Assembly (NCBI GenBank): GCA_905221605.1
Contig: CAJNDS010000226.1
Location: 124,001-188,000 of the forward strand
Direction of reading: 5' to 3'
Origin: Symbiodinium natans
Taxonomy: Eukaryota > Sar > Dinophyceae > Suessiales > Symbiodiniaceae
Length of the DNA: 64,000 bases
Part shown: one piece after another, positions 35,567 through 48,900 of the stretch
Layout: every line of letters begins with the position of its first letter
Numbering within the stretch: the first letter of the stretch is position 1
Notes under the pieces: generated by a model
Seen by the model: the letters and a program-made list of their open reading frames with translations, nothing else
Databases searched by the model: none
Told to the model about the DNA's origin: nothing
Made by a program: the position numbers and the translations under genes

Positions 35567-38500
35567 CAGAGAGATACAGAGAGAGAGGGAGAGAGAGAAA
35601 GAGGGAGAGAGAGAGAGAGAGAGAGCCTTGTCATCGCAGAAGAGGACACCGCAGCCACAGTGCCTTGGGGAGATTTAACACATTTAACAATTTAACACGG
35701 ATTGCGGGGGTACAGGGTGAGGTCGTCAGCATTTCTTGGCTTGAGAGGACAATGGGGTGGGGCGTCGGGGGCGATGTCTCGTCGTTCATGCGGCAGTGCT
35801 TAAGACTCAGCGGCTCGGCCTTCTCTGGAGACACAAGAAACACCCTAAACGCCCTAAACGCGCCCACACTCTTCTCTCAAGGACTCCCGCCTTGTGAGAG
35901 CGGGCTTCGGCAGTGCCGCGCAGGACTCCTGGGGAGAACTTGCCCCGTGCAGCTGAGCACATGCTAGGCGGCCTCAACTTGAGCTGTGCCCTCCTATGCA
36001 AAAAAGGTACCACAACATACGCATCATTCTCGTACTTCTCTGTCGAGAAAAAAAAACCGGTACTCTACACCTCCCGAAAGGCCCAGGTGCCGGATAGGAG
36101 CTCTTTTCCCGAACGAACCCTCCCAGACTTTCAGACACCGAAAGCAAGGGAGTGAAAGTTTAGGAACGCTCAAGTCTGCTGATACATCTATATCAAGAAA
36201 CAACGGCAGTTCAGCAACTCCAACCCATCAGAACCCGTTTGCAAGGAAAGTAGCAGAGCACTGCACGAAGACGCAGTAGAGGCTTCGACTCTAAGCTTAC
36301 AGTCTTATCAGGCCACATGGGTGCCTCAGGCATCTCCTCGCCATCGAGGGTGAAGCCTTCGCGGGGGGCTTAGGGGTTAGAGTTTCGGGTTTCGGGTTTC
36401 GGGTTTGGGGTTTAGGGTTTCGGTTTAGAGTTTCGGGTTTGGGGCTTAGGGTCAGGGTTTAGGGTGTAGGGTTTAGGGTTTAGGGTTTAGTGGGGTTTAG
36501 TAGGGTTTAGTAGGGTTTAGGCATCATAGCCTTGTTTTGGGGGGGCTTGGTGGGCTTGAGGAAGTGCGCTTTGGTTCTACGGTTGAGGACTCGTCTGCTA
36601 CTTAGAGGTTCATGTGGGTACTTCTAATCATGGTCACTGTAATTTGCCGAGAACCTCCACATGCGGATGGCAGGAGCTGTTCGAGTGTTGTTTCAGCTGC
36701 AGCCTTCCAGTACGTCGCATTCGTGCCGTAGAGCCCGCGGCGAACTTCCGATACGACAATCTGCTTGAAGGTTCGTCGGACGGTGTACAACCAAAAACAC
36801 TTAAGCCTTTAAGTCAGCCGATCCCTGCTTGAACTTTCCCACGGTTATCCATGAAACCCTGAACCCTTCAAGCAGAGAGGAGGGACCGGAGGGACACAGA
36901 CGACAAACCCCCCAAGAAAAACGCTCGAACTCCCGCTCAACGCGGCCATGGCGCAGCCACGAGTCCGGACCTGCGACGGCCTAACGTGTGCGGTGCGGCG
37001 GCTTCGGGTCTCCGTGAGCTAAAGGCTATGGATCCTATGGATCATTATGGATCCTATGGATCCTATGGATGAGGAAAACAGGCCAACCGGCCAACCGGAG
37101 CTCCCTCCGCAAAACAGCCAACTGGCCAAAAAGCTGCAAAGCGAGGCGCTTCAAATCTGGTGCCGCCGTGCAAGGGCGAATGCAGTCACCGAAGGGTCCT
37201 GCAACCCACACCACCTCAGATGCGGCTCTAGGGCTTGCAGGAAGTTGGAAGGATTTAGGGCTTAAAGCGCTAAGGGGTTGTCTGCTGGGGCGCAAGGGCC
37301 CCAGCAAACACCACGACCCACAAGGGGTAATGGGTGAGCTAGGCCAATTCAAGCCGTCCCCTGAACCCCCCCCACCCAAGCCCAAAACATCAGACCCCAC
37401 ATCGCACTCAAGACCCAACACCCTACGCCCTAAACCCTAGGCCCTGAACCCTAAACCCTAAACTCTACACAACTTGAGCACCTTGGAGGTTCTTCCGGGG
37501 GCTACAGAGGCGGGGGGTTTAGGGGTTTTGGGGGGCTTTGGGATGGCGCAGGGGAAAAACCTGAGCAGTCTCGGAGAGTGCATCCGCAAGTCGAGGAAAG
37601 ATCGTAGACGGGCTTAGGGGTTTAGGAGATTAGGGGTTTACGGTTTGGGGATTAGGGTTTTGCGGTTTTTAGGAGTTTAGCGTTTAGGGTTTCGGAGTTA
37701 GGGTTGAGTGTTGAGGAAGCCTGCACGAACCCCAACTGTGATCCTTCTGATATTCGTTGTTGGTCCTTTGTCTTGGTATTCTTGAAATCTCGAAAAGAGC
37801 CAGTCATAGCGACGGGGACCCCCAAAAAAACCAACACCCATAAACCCCCAAACCCTACTTTCTTGGTGGTTCATAGATAATTGCAAGTACGGTTGTAAGC
37901 ATGGTAACTATAGTTATGACCTAAAAAACTGCTTCGAAACAACTCCATAAATATCGTGGAGCTGCTGGCTTTTCCGGCTCCCACACTTTGGCAGTACCTT
38001 GCCGGAACCTCGGGGACGCATCCGTGATAGGGTGCAGGGGTTAGGGCTTAGAGTTCTGGGGTTTTAGGATTCTTAGGACTTAGGCTTCAGGGTTTTGGAA
38101 TTAGGATTACCTCGGATTACCCTACCCCAAGCACGCAAACCCTGAGCCCAAAGCTGCTGGCTTCTTTCGGAACGCATTCGCTCTTAGCAAGGCTGGCAAT
38201 CTTCACTAAGAGGCACCTGTAGAAGGGGGAGCCTCAATCCTACTACCCAAGAGCAGCGTTCTGGATCTTTTAAAGCCCCTATGTGCCCAAAGAAACCTTC
38301 CCAATGCCCGGCCGGAATTCCCAGGGTCCCTTGCAAGGGCCCCTGAGTACCCCCGATACCCAGCTCCATGACGCTTCCTCAAGTTTCTCAAGCCCGCGGG
38401 GACCTTCAGGTTTTTAGGGCGTGGAGGCTCTGTTGAAGCGCCAAGGATCCGGGGGGTTCAAGGCTAATGACTCACGTTTAACCTTCAGGCCTTCCTTGAA

Positions 38501-41000
38501 CCTGAACCTGAGAAAACCTCAAAGCTCGCTGAGTCTCCAGCCCCTCCGGAAAAGCCCTATCAACGCCAAGCCCTTCTGGGAAGAAAACTCGAGCCCCCCA
38601 CCTGCAACCCTGAACTCCAAAAGCAAACGAACTCGGAGATTCATGCCTTTAAATGAGCATTGTGGGTGGCTTGCATTCTAGAAGTACACAAGGGTAGCCC
38701 TAAACCCTAAACCCTACACCCGGTGCCAAGCGGATACTCTTTGGCCCTACCCACTCGCGGGACCCGGGGATCCGCGCTGGATAAACGAATTCCCGCCGTT
38801 CGTGGTTCCTGCGCCCCGGCACTTCCAGGCATGTAGAGGGTTTAGGGCTTAGGGTTTTAGGGGTGGTTTGGGGTTGTTTCGGGTTTAGGGTTGAGGATAT
38901 AGGGGGTTAGCGGTTTACGCCTGAGGCGTCGAACTGATATGTTAAGACTATATAGGGGGCTTATAAGAGCACAATATTAGTACCTATTTAGGCTCCTGAA
39001 GTGGGGAACAGGGTCCTGCCAGGAGACCTGCTAGGAACATTCATATACCTTCACATATGCATACATGCATATGTTTTGAGATATATATATATATGTATGT
39101 GAGTGTACATATGTATACTACACATATATATATATATATATATATATGCATGCATGGTGCTTTCGTATGTGTATACGTTATGGTGCTTTGGGGAGGGGCT
39201 GAGGCTTTGGGTTTGATGCTTCGGACTTCTCAAGTTGTGGGGAGTTAGGGTCTGGGCTGGGGGAGATGCCAGAGCTTCCGAGCCCCCTACACTCTTTCGA
39301 ACATGATCGTAGGCCCCTGGTTTCCTGCCCTGATGCCCTTGAAGGAATGCTCCTTGATGTACTCAGTTTGGGGAGTCTTGGGATGCTCTGCCTTCTCGCA
39401 GCGATCCGGGAACTGCTGCCGTACGGGGGAGTAGCCAAGGCAATAACCCTGAAACTCTCGCCCGAGCTGGTGAACTTGCTGGCAAGTTACTTTTTGCCAC
39501 ACAAGCCGGCGAATTTGGTGCATTGCAAACGTCACCTGCCAGGGTCCCAGAACTTTCAAAACTCTCCATGCACCCCCCCAGAAACCTTTAGGGGTTTGGG
39601 GTTTGGGGGGGGAAAAGGGTTTAGGGCCTCAGGAAGTTCTCCGTAAATTGTGTTGAGGATCCTCCATAATTTCAGGGGGTCATTTCCCCAAAAGAAACAA
39701 GGAGTCTTGGGTTTAGGATTTAGCCACAGTCGACGGAAGCTGAGGGTAGCTAGCGCGAACGAACCTAAGACCCTAGCAACCCCAAACCCTAATCCCCAAA
39801 CTGCAGCAATAAACCAAAACAACATCCTACGCAACAGCCTGCCTGCCCGAGCGACAAGAATCTGGGCAAAGATGCACAGCTTCACCTGGGTAGAGATGGC
39901 ACAACTGAGCCTTTTTTGGTTTTAGGAAGCAAAGAACACAGACCCCAATGACCCCAAAACGGCTGAAAAAATGGCTGAGTTGCAAATGGTGGCGTCATGC
40001 CCGAGGTGCCCATGTCGCGGCAATAAAAGAAGTGCCACACTCGGGGACTTGACCACAAGGGGACTTGTAGATCGTGCGAGGCAAAGGCTGAGAGAGAAAA
40101 CGGCACCAGGGGCGCGGACATATATGGGTGGCTGTCAAAATCATGATCCCTTCTTGGGGTACCTAAAAATATTAGGTGCCGTATGATAATGGGGATCCAA
40201 AAAGGGAGCCATCGTTTTGACAACCACCCTAGTATGACAACACAAGAAGAGAGCCCATGCAGGGCTCTTCTAGAAACCCCACGTGATCGGGACCTTTGGG
40301 CCTCTGGGGGGGTGAGGTTCCAGCCCACTTGGGATTTTCGAAGGCTGAGGAGCAGCTACGCAGCTGAAGGGCTCTAAGAACACCCAACACTTCCCCTACG
40401 TACGTCACGAGAGGCACGCAACGCATCAAGGCTGAGGGAGCGAAGGGGTCGACGACGGCCCTCGGACCACGCAAGGTGCGCCTTCCAAACACAACCCGAC
40501 CCGGCCACTCCCAACTGCTTCCAAAAGCAAGAACAATATTAAGAACTAGAACCGGAAGACGAATACTGTAAGAGCAATAATAGAGCAATAATAGAGCAAT
40601 AATAATAGCGGAAGTAATCGTAAGACTGTCATAAAGTCATGGTAACGATGAGAACCGTCATGTCCACTAATGTTGCGATAACTACGATAAGAACTCCCAG
40701 CTGGAGAAGTGTCTCTTGTGCATGTATCTGACCAAACGAAACGGCTTACTCATAGCTTGGGGGCCCCATATAGCATTCCTAGGCTCAAACCTAAAACATC
40801 GCGCTTTGAAGCTCCGCCTGGGTCAGCTCCACAAGGGCAGTCTCTGTTGAACTTTGCTTTCATACTCCATCGTTGTACAATGCCAGGCTGTCCCTGAAAG
40901 TCTCCGCGCTTCCGGCACCTTTGGACCAGTCACCACCATGAGCTTCCAAGCTGTGCAGTTGCATCACCAGGGTTGGGCGGATGGGTAACCTGCCTGCTCA
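31945..41000. other. Nine kilobases of gene-poor, telomere-flavoured DNA
   Basis: No gene is supported. The stretch holds many single or few-copy telomere-like pieces (34133-34200 with CCCCTGAAA units; 34321-34390; 36371-36510; 37420-37465; 38696-38720). It also has a run of GGATCCTAT units at 37029-37068. Weak coding-like segments on the minus strand at 36790-36610 (VRRTFKQIVVSEVRRGLYGT) and 39545-39290 (TFAMHQIRRLVWQKVTCQQV, then HSFKGIRAGNQGPTIMFERV) are unidentified and may be exon remnants. Confidence 0.4.
35526..35626. repeat. (GA)n microsatellite
   Basis: GA dinucleotides with occasional ATACA and GGGA interruptions. Confidence 0.95.
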
Positions 41001-41305
41001 AGGAGGCTAAACTGGCCTAAACACTCAAGCCTGTGCCCGCTGTCCTAAACCCCCAAGCGCGTCAGCCTTTAGGCATCCAGCATGAAAACAGTTTTCCATG
41101 GCGCCAACACAATCGGATTGAGGCCTGTGGATGCAAACAAGTATGCTCAGACCACCCAACCCAAGGAAGGGGCTTCTGCATCGAGTGGGTGCTGCATCTG
41201 CTCACGGAGTCTCATCACAAGGGGACCCTGGTTGATGACACAGTCTGTAGCACAGAAGCTCTGGCCCTTGTACCGGAAGCTGTCTTTTTGCCACATCTCC
41301 GAAAA

Positions 41306-42688
41306 TCATCCAAGAGACCCCGGCAGCGGAGACAGCAGGCTGTATTTCCTGCTGAGTTCGGCACCCAGCATTGCAACTTCCCCAGGTTCGCACGCTCTGT
41401 CCATTCCAGTGGTAGGCCGCCCACTCTCTACGCGATGTGACATGATAGCACAACACTGCACAAGGTCTCTCCAAAGAAGCCGCGTGAGGCTGTCAGGAAC
41501 ACCCTTCCGCAAAAAGGACAGCGCCAACTTTATCGTCTGCTTCGCGAAGCTTTCAAGCGATAAGCCGCGAATGCTACCAAGCTGGTGGCGAGGAAGGGAG
41601 TACAGGTAGCTGAACTCATCGAAGGTGTGGTTGAGCGAGGTTTGGCAGTGAACCCTTTCAAGGAGCTTCCTGCTGAACTCCGCATCTTTGCTCATACCCT
41701 CAGAACGCCGCAGCACGGTCAAGCCATTATTGTTGAAACAGCGCAGGGCCAGGAACCACTCCGGCTGCCTTGCCAAGAAGTCGATGACTGCTGGCCACAA
41801 GCCCGGAGGGTGGTCCTTCGGCGGAGAGAAGTCTGCATGCTGCTCATCCTCGAAGGCGTTCAGGGTTGTGTCATGCATCACGATGTATCGCCTCGTGCTT
41901 GGCCCCAGCAAGCGCAACTCACGTGACAAAACGGAGCCAGCATGCAGCGTGTCGATGAAAAGCAGGTCCGGAATCGGCAAAGCACCCGGACCATGCAGCT
42001 TCACCTCCAATGAGGACTGCAATAAGAACTTAAAGCGGGACGCTCCACATGCGGCCGCCAGGTGCTCAAGACGAGAGAGAGTCTTCCTCCTGACGACGTC
42101 AACGGAGTGCAGTCGGAAGGGACGGGCACTTAGGAAGGCCGTGGTCGACGAGCCGTACTCCACGCCACATTCCAAGATGTCTTCGATGCCCGGCTCCTCG
42201 GCCAGCGTGCGGAGCACTGGCAGATGCTGGTAGATGTCATCACTGCAAGGGCCAAAATTCGTCCAATTGATGCCTGGAGGGGGCGATTGCCTCGCCCAGC
42301 ACGATCGCTGGCGACCCTTCGCGAGAGCCAGGTAAGACGCCTCAATGGATGCACATGGGTCAAGCGAGTCCAGCTTGTGAGAAACGAGGAACTCTGCGTC
42401 GACCAGGGCAAGCAAGACTGGCAATCGCTGCCACATGTCGACATGTGCATCCAGAGCTGTGGGCGCACATGCCTGAAAAAACAAATTGCTGATGTCTGAC
42501 AACAATACATAGATGCACGAAAAGAGGACAGGAGACCCCCCAAAAAAGTCGCTGCTAGCGTGTTTATAGACCTGGAATGGATCTTGAGGGCGCCGCTGGC
42601 TCTGAGCAACAAGGGAGGAAAATGTGGCCAACACGCTTTCACAGACCATGATGCCAAGCAACAGCCCGACGAACGCCAGCCTCATCAT
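41306..42688 (-). CDS. Class I SAM methyltransferase-like membrane-anchored protein
   Basis: A single open frame of 460 codons starts MMRLAFVGLLLGIMVCESVL, a hydrophobic segment (residues 3-22) that is a likely signal peptide or membrane anchor. The domain at about residues 150-330 resembles the family of methyltransferases related to cephalosporin hydroxylase CmcI: ILECGVEYGSSTTAFL (171-186, SAM-binding loop), LHSVDV (193-198), LLFIDTLHAGSVLSRELRLL (242-261), YIVMHDTT (268-275) and NNNGLTVLRR (319-328). These are the conserved positions of that fold, in order. The substrate cannot be told. The C-terminal 130 residues match nothing I know. It has no introns and no internal stop, which stands out among its split neighbours and could mean retroposition. 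An ATG-rich triplet tract lies directly upstream (42690-42830). Confidence 0.75.
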   Translation of the reverse strand: MMRLAFVGLLLGIMVCESVLATFSSLVAQSQRRPQDPFQVYKHASSDFFGGSPVLFSCIYVLLSDISNLFFQACAPTALDAHVDMWQRLPVLLALVDAEFLVSHKLDSLDPCASIEASYLALAKGRQRSCWARQSPPPGINWTNFGPCSDDIYQHLPVLRTLAEEPGIEDILECGVEYGSSTTAFLSARPFRLHSVDVVRRKTLSRLEHLAAACGASRFKFLLQSSLEVKLHGPGALPIPDLLFIDTLHAGSVLSRELRLLGPSTRRYIVMHDTTLNAFEDEQHADFSPPKDHPPGLWPAVIDFLARQPEWFLALRCFNNNGLTVLRRSEGMSKDAEFSRKLLERVHCQTSLNHTFDEFSYLYSLPRHQLGSIRGLSLESFAKQTIKLALSFLRKGVPDSLTRLLWRDLVQCCAIMSHRVESGRPTTGMDRACEPGEVAMLGAELSRKYSLLSPLPGSLG

Positions 42689-42689
42689 C

Positions 42690-42830
42690 AGTAATGATAT
42701 TACTAATTATTCTAATGATTACCATTGTCATTATTCTTGTTATTGTTCTTCTTATTATTCTTAGTATCATGATCAGTATTAGCATCAATCTTGTTTTGAT
42801 GTTATTATTATGTTGCCATTATTCTCTAGC
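42690..42830. repeat. Degenerate triplet tract upstream of the methyltransferase gene
   Basis: An irregular run of ATT/ATC/ATG/GTT-like triplets with no perfect unit. Confidence 0.5.
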
Positions 42831-42999
42831 AAAGAACCCAAACAGAATAAATTGAAGACTGGCTCAGGCTGAGAGCTTTTCTCGCAATTCGATGCACGAT
42901 GACGGCAGGCCAGAAATGGCGGTGCGGTGACAAAATTTCCTGTACAGAGAAGTAAACTAGTCTTCAAAGCAGATCTCCAGCATTTCTGGATCTGCTGCC

Positions 43000-45380
43000 A
43001 ATTTGAGAATCCTCGGAGACGATATAGTCTGTTTTCTGGGGATTATTTGTAAAAAGAATTCAAAAAAGGCATGCAAGGAGAACCGTTTGGGCTCTGGAAT
43101 AAGCTTACTCAGTTGCCTCTCTTGTGCAAAACTTCCCTGGTCGGAGCTGGAAGAGGCAGGCGAGCAAGCCTTGTGTGGGGTTTAGGGTTTACGGTTTAGG
43201 GTTTAGAGTTCAGGGTTTAGGGTTTAGGGTGACGTGGAGGGGATCTTGAGGGCATCCAATAACCAGACGAAGAAGAAGGCACATCTAATTGTCATCAGAA
43301 GCCCTCACTCTGAAACCCGCACACAAGCTTCATACAAGATCAACTCCAGCCCGCACCAGAGTCGAACTTGAGAAACGAAAGTTATCGTTGCCGTACTTGC
43401 CCACCGAACATGAGCAACCCTCAACAAGCCTTCAAAGCAAAGCTTTGAAAGCTCTCATGTCGGGCCTAGAAACAGGCAGTGAGCAGCCAGACTGAAGCTG
43501 CCACAACCCCATGACGGTACGCGTATTGTGAGGTGTAGAGTCCGGTGACCTTGGCCGAGTTGATCTTAAGCCCCGTGGGACAGCTGCAGCAAGCTCCGAC
43601 ATCACTAGAACGTAAGCTTCCCGAACTTCCCACTTGCGATCAACCTTCGAAGGTTGATCTTCTGAAACATGCGAAAGACTTCCCAACCAGGACTCAGGAA
43701 CCGTGCAGACGTTGGTGGCCAACAAGATGAAGATGTCCAAACCTACCTCGGTTGGCCCCCCTGCAATTCCTTCTGACAAGAGATCTTCCTACATATGATC
43801 AGGGCTCTTGGGGGTTTTAGGGTTTAGGGTTTAGGGTTTAGGGTTTAGGGTTTAGGGTTTAGGGTTTAGGGTTTAGGGTTCAAAGTATCTCCCAATTGGC
43901 CTGACCAGCTACAGCCTTCCAACTTCTGAGGGAGGGGGCCCAGTCGCAGAGGAACACCACCAGGCTCACGGTCACAATGCGCCAGCAGATGGCATACCTG
44001 GAGCCGGAGGCATGGTTGCAGTGCGAAAGAATAGAAACCCAATGTTGTGCGTGTCTTCTCTCTGTCGCATGTTTGTCTTGAAACGACTCAACATGGCCGG
44101 TTTCGAAATCATGGGCCCTTCTTTGGGTGCCCCACATACAACGGGTCGTGTAGTGGTGACTTCACAGCGGTCCCAAAAGACTGGCATTGGGTTACACCTG
44201 CCTAGGTAACCATGCGCGGAACGCCTGCTTCTTCGACCCCTTGCCACATCAGAATGAGAAAGATGGATATGTACTTTGCTGCTAGGTCCGCGGTATTGTC
44301 TCAGCTTGACGAGCAGCTCATTGATCTAAACTCCTACATCCCTGGCCGTATTTGGTGTTTCGGAGCCCAGGAACGCTTCAGATTCTTGTGCATACCAGCA
44401 CAGGTGCTGCTGAATCCATCACACAGACATGAGCATTGCAACAGAAGAGAGTCTGTGCATTGAGAATATGATTCTCACTGAGCCGAACGTTCACAGTGAA
44501 ACCGAAAGCTTCCTCCTCTATTCCCTTAGAGCTTTCGAGGGCGTCAACATTTCAAGAAATTCGACCGCGACCTGTGGCCCCAAACACGCCGCCGCTACAA
44601 TCTACTAAAATGTAAACTTGAATAGGCATGTGTATACATATTCATGGCATCTCACCTCTAACCTAATACAGTTGGACAAAGCAGAATAACCTGGAGTAGA
44701 ATATAGCATCTATTGGAAACGGGCGTAGATAACACCAGGGTGCCCCAATACCATGCCCAGAAAGTGGGAGTAGAGGAATTCGGCGGGCAGATTGGACTGC
44801 CAAAGTGCCACGAAAGTGTCCATGTTCCTGAGTTTCTAAGAGGGTTTAGGATTTCGGGTTAGGGTTTAGGGTGGGGGCATTCTGCCGAAGACTGAAACCC
44901 TCAACCCTTTAGCAACCTCCCAAACCCTAAGCCATATCGGAGATCGAGCCTTGAACCTAGATGTGGAGGTTTTGGAGTTTTGCACATGTTAGGGTCTAGG
45001 GAGTCTAGGGGCTCAGGTTTCAAGGGCGTTGGGAGAAGAGTAAAGCTTTCCCAACAACGGCCTCGGTTCAGGCTTACTTCAGGCGTCACGATCAACAGCT
45101 GATACTGAATGGGAATCATGGAGCCCGAGAACCTCGGTTTCCGGTGCTCTCCACCTTTCCGCTCAATGCTTAGCTTTTCTTTGTCTTTCAGCCGACCTGT
45201 TTTCGGGTTTAGGGCCAGTTTAGGGCAGAGCATCCAACTCCCTGCCACGTGCCGGCTGGTTCTGCTCTCTCGGCGAGAGCGAACCCCCAAAAAGTTAGAG
45301 CAGTTGCATCTCACCGGGCAATCCCCACATCAGCTTATGAGCACACGCAAGCCGCTGTAGCGCAGCTACTCCTCAGCGGA
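43000..45380. other. Gene-poor stretch with weak exon candidates
   Basis: TTTAGGG pieces lie at 43177-43230, and a perfect array of about 9 units lies at 43815-43881. Weakly coding-like segments are on the minus strand at about 43760-43500 (PTEVGLDIFILLATNVCTVP, then KWEVREAYVLVMSELAAAVP) and on the plus strand at about 44262-44360 (MDMYFAARSAVLSQLDEQLI). Neither is recognised. Confidence 0.35.
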
Positions 45381-45395
45381 TCATCCTCTCCCTCT

Positions 45396-45485
45396 TCCTT
45401 ATCTCTTCCTTATCTCTTCCTTATCTCTTCCTTATCTCTTCCTTATCTCTTCCTTATCTCTTCCTTATCTCTTCCTTATCTCTGT
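45396..45485. repeat. 11-bp tandem repeat (unit TCTTCCTTATC)
   Basis: About eight near-perfect copies, continuing into TCTC-rich sequence. Confidence 0.95.
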
Positions 45486-45934
45486 CTCTCTATCTCTCTC
45501 TCTCCCTCCCTCCCTTCCTCTCCCTCCTGGCTTGCAGGCTCCACGCCAGTTCAAGGCTTTGCTTGTTCGTTGCATTTTCCGGAAACTCGGGGAACCTTCA
45601 AGGCAACAGAACAGATGATGAACCACAGATCCAAAGCTCTACACCTTCTGCCGCCGAGCATCTGCCTTCTAGCACATCCTAAAACCCTAATGTCCTGCGC
45701 CCTTTTTGCCCCTTAGTCATTTCAAGAGCCGAAGCGCTTTGCTCCAAAGTGGGGCAACAGGGTACCAACCGCAGCTCTATCTCTTGGTACACGACCATCG
45801 TCACATCTCAAACCATGACTGACCATTAGCCGACAACCCTCAAACCTAAACTGCTTCGGTGTAAGCAGTGCCCCAAATGAGGTGGCTGCAACTCGCAATA
45901 TCTAACTACTCTCCCCTCTTCTTCTAATCACAAA

Positions 45935-48900
45935 CCTAAAACTGGAAGTAGCCAACCCAACTCAACTGTGAGGGGTAGGAGCCCAGATGTTGCAGCCTTG
46001 CCCAGGTTGCCCCGCACGTAGTCCGTAAAGGCCTCCTGGCTGCCAAACCAGTCCTTAGGCTCTTGGGGGGAGCCCTCGGGTTGAGACACTTGTGGGGTTT
46101 GGGAGGCTTAGGGCTCTGAACGGTTCAGGGTTCGGGGCTTGGTTCGAACTCAAGTTCTTGGGTGGCGTGGAGCGGTCTTGGGTGGGGAGTGGGAAATGCA
46201 AGGGGAAGATCCCCCACAAGAGCTGAGATTTCCATGATTTGGGGATGATGCAAAAATCCCAGGGGGGGTGGGAAGTGTTCCCCACCGCTTGAGACACAAA
46301 AACAATGAGACCCAAGCTTCGGTGATGGCATCCAAGACAAAGTCCCTGTCATACTGGAGGCGGCACTGGGCCTGTGCGATATCAAAGTTCTGCAGATCGG
46401 AGATGAGCTTGCGCTTCACCTTGAATAAACAGGTGTTTGGCCTGGGGGGGGGGGTGGGGCAGCACACTTGGGGACTTGGAGGGCTGACGCGCTCGGGCGT
46501 GTGCCAGAAAACAACTCTCCCCAAGAATGTACCAAAAACAAAAACACCACGTGATGACCGAGACACCGAGAGGTTTCTTCGCAGGTACCAAATCAGGATG
46601 TACGTCGAAACCATCTGGCCCACGAGGGACAAGAACAGAAAGGATTGTCGGTCGAGGGTGAAAGATACGCAGGCCAGGTAGCTCGCAACGAAGTACGCTG
46701 CCACGGCACTCTCCTTGCAGGTAGCCACTGTTGGGCGCAAGCACATGCATATGCGCATGTGCACATCTACGTCCCTTCCTGTCAAACATGAAAAAAGGCT
46801 TAAGGAGCAATGGCCGAGCGACTACGAAGACTGGGGCCAGCGTGATTTTGCCCGTCGGATTGGCCGTGCGATAGGCGGCAAGCTCAAAGATGCACCAAAG
46901 CCTCTTTGAAGAAAAGCGGGAAGAGCATGTCTTTTGCTGTGATGGTTGTCATCATCTTCGTCGCGGCGGTGAGCGTTGGTGTTGCTGTTGTTATTGTTGC
47001 TGCTTGCTGTTGCCGTTGTGAATGGGCACTTTTCTCCTGGCTCGTTTGATGCTGACTGGTTTCATGGCGATGCCGACTACAACCCAGCAGGTGAGAATCG
47101 AAGTGGATCTCACAAATCTGAGCGTGTATCATCAGCATTTTAACGACTCCGAAGGAAACCGTCAAAACATGTCAAAACACACTTTTGCCAACTGCAGCAA
47201 ACGCAAATGGTGGTGACAAATTAAAGAGAAAAAGAGAAGATCCCAAAATTCAAGCAAAAAATGACACGGAACATGATTTCGCACGTCGTGCCCCCCCCCC
47301 CCAGCAAACATGTCTAAGTTGTTTGAGAGCGCGATAAGGCCCATATCATATTCCAAGCTAGGGTATTCTGATGTGTGGACGGTCTGAACTTACACGTAGT
47401 TTGCGAAGAATGACAATGCCATACCAACATTGCCAAGTTGAATTGAGGAACGGCCAATTTTTCACCAAACCCTAAATCCAGGTGCCCGAGCGCAGTAGAA
47501 GTGCTTAGGGTTTCGGGTTTAGGTTTAGGGTTCAGGGCGTGGCGATTGCCTGCAGATCCTCCCTGCATGGCAAGGCTGATGGTGTGCCCAAAACCTAAAC
47601 CTGGTGGATTCTGGACTGAAATAGAGGTTCGGGCTGAGGGCCCTAGACCTTTACTAACCTCCAAATTCACCCCCGAACCCCACCCCCAAAAAGCTTTCTA
47701 GCTTTTGCTGCAAAACACCGATGCTCAATACCGCTTTGATTAGTCCCAAGTAACTTGCTGTGTTAACTGTGCCTTCCGTTGCTTCTTCTTGGGGTGCTCG
47801 GTTGCTGTTCATTACTTCCGTTGTTTATTCAGTGTTCGGTGTTGTTGGCTGCTATGTGTTGCCCGCATCAAAGCTAACACAAATCACCAGGCCATGAGCA
47901 GTTCTGAACACACTATGCAAAAAAGCACACACATACACATACACACACACAGAGAAAACAAATGCCAACTTCGAAGAACAGCATGCAACTGTCTTTTTTG
48001 CTTTTGTGGGGTTGTGGTGGAGGAAAAAGCGTGATGATCTGCAATAACAGTTGCGTGCTCAAGCAAAAAAATCCGTGACAGTAAATGAAATTCGGTTAGA
48101 TTTTGACATGAGGGTCTATTCTCCCCACCCTCCCAAGCGTGTGCTTGCCGATGTCTTGGAAACTTCACCCCGCTCACCCCGCTTGCCCCGCTTGCCCCGC
48201 TTCCCACGCCTGGAAAAATATGGCGCCGACCAGAGGATGCGCAGCTCTTTGGAGGCCTTCAGAAAGCCGCCAAGTCCATACACACCTTGCTTCATGAGGC
48301 CTTGGTCCGTTTGGTGTATACTGACGGCATCGAGGAAGCACGTCGGTGACTGCCAGATCCGCTCGGGGAGGTAGACAGCAAGGGCCAGGCCGAAAAGGCA
48401 GGAGGGTAGACTGAAGATGGCCATCCAAGGTCCTCAACAGGGGCACCGAAGCTGGTACTTACGTGTACTGTACCATATATGCAACACAGCAGCTACAGCA
48501 CGCGGCGCGAGGCAGCGACTAGCAAAGCGGCTACGTCCGCCACACGCCTTGGGGAACGGTACCGCCGCCATAGCGTTGGGGGAGCGAATAGCCACTCGGC
48601 GTGGGGAGGAGGTTCTGCATGTAGATGATCATCAAAAGAAGCAAGATAAAGAGCCAAAATGCCAAACCCCACATCCATGTTGATTGCAGTAAGAGCGCCA
48701 AGCACTTTCGCAAGCCCGAGCTTTGCCAAGTGTGTGACAAAAAGACATCGAAGCCGGACACGGATGCCGACTTCCTTGGGTGCCCAACTTCTACACTACA
48801 GCACACAAACAGGATATGAAAAAACAATGTTCCTCCCATTCCAACAGCAACCACGTCTCTTCCACAGGTTGCTTCGGATCTTCTCAGGGAGATCGAGAGG

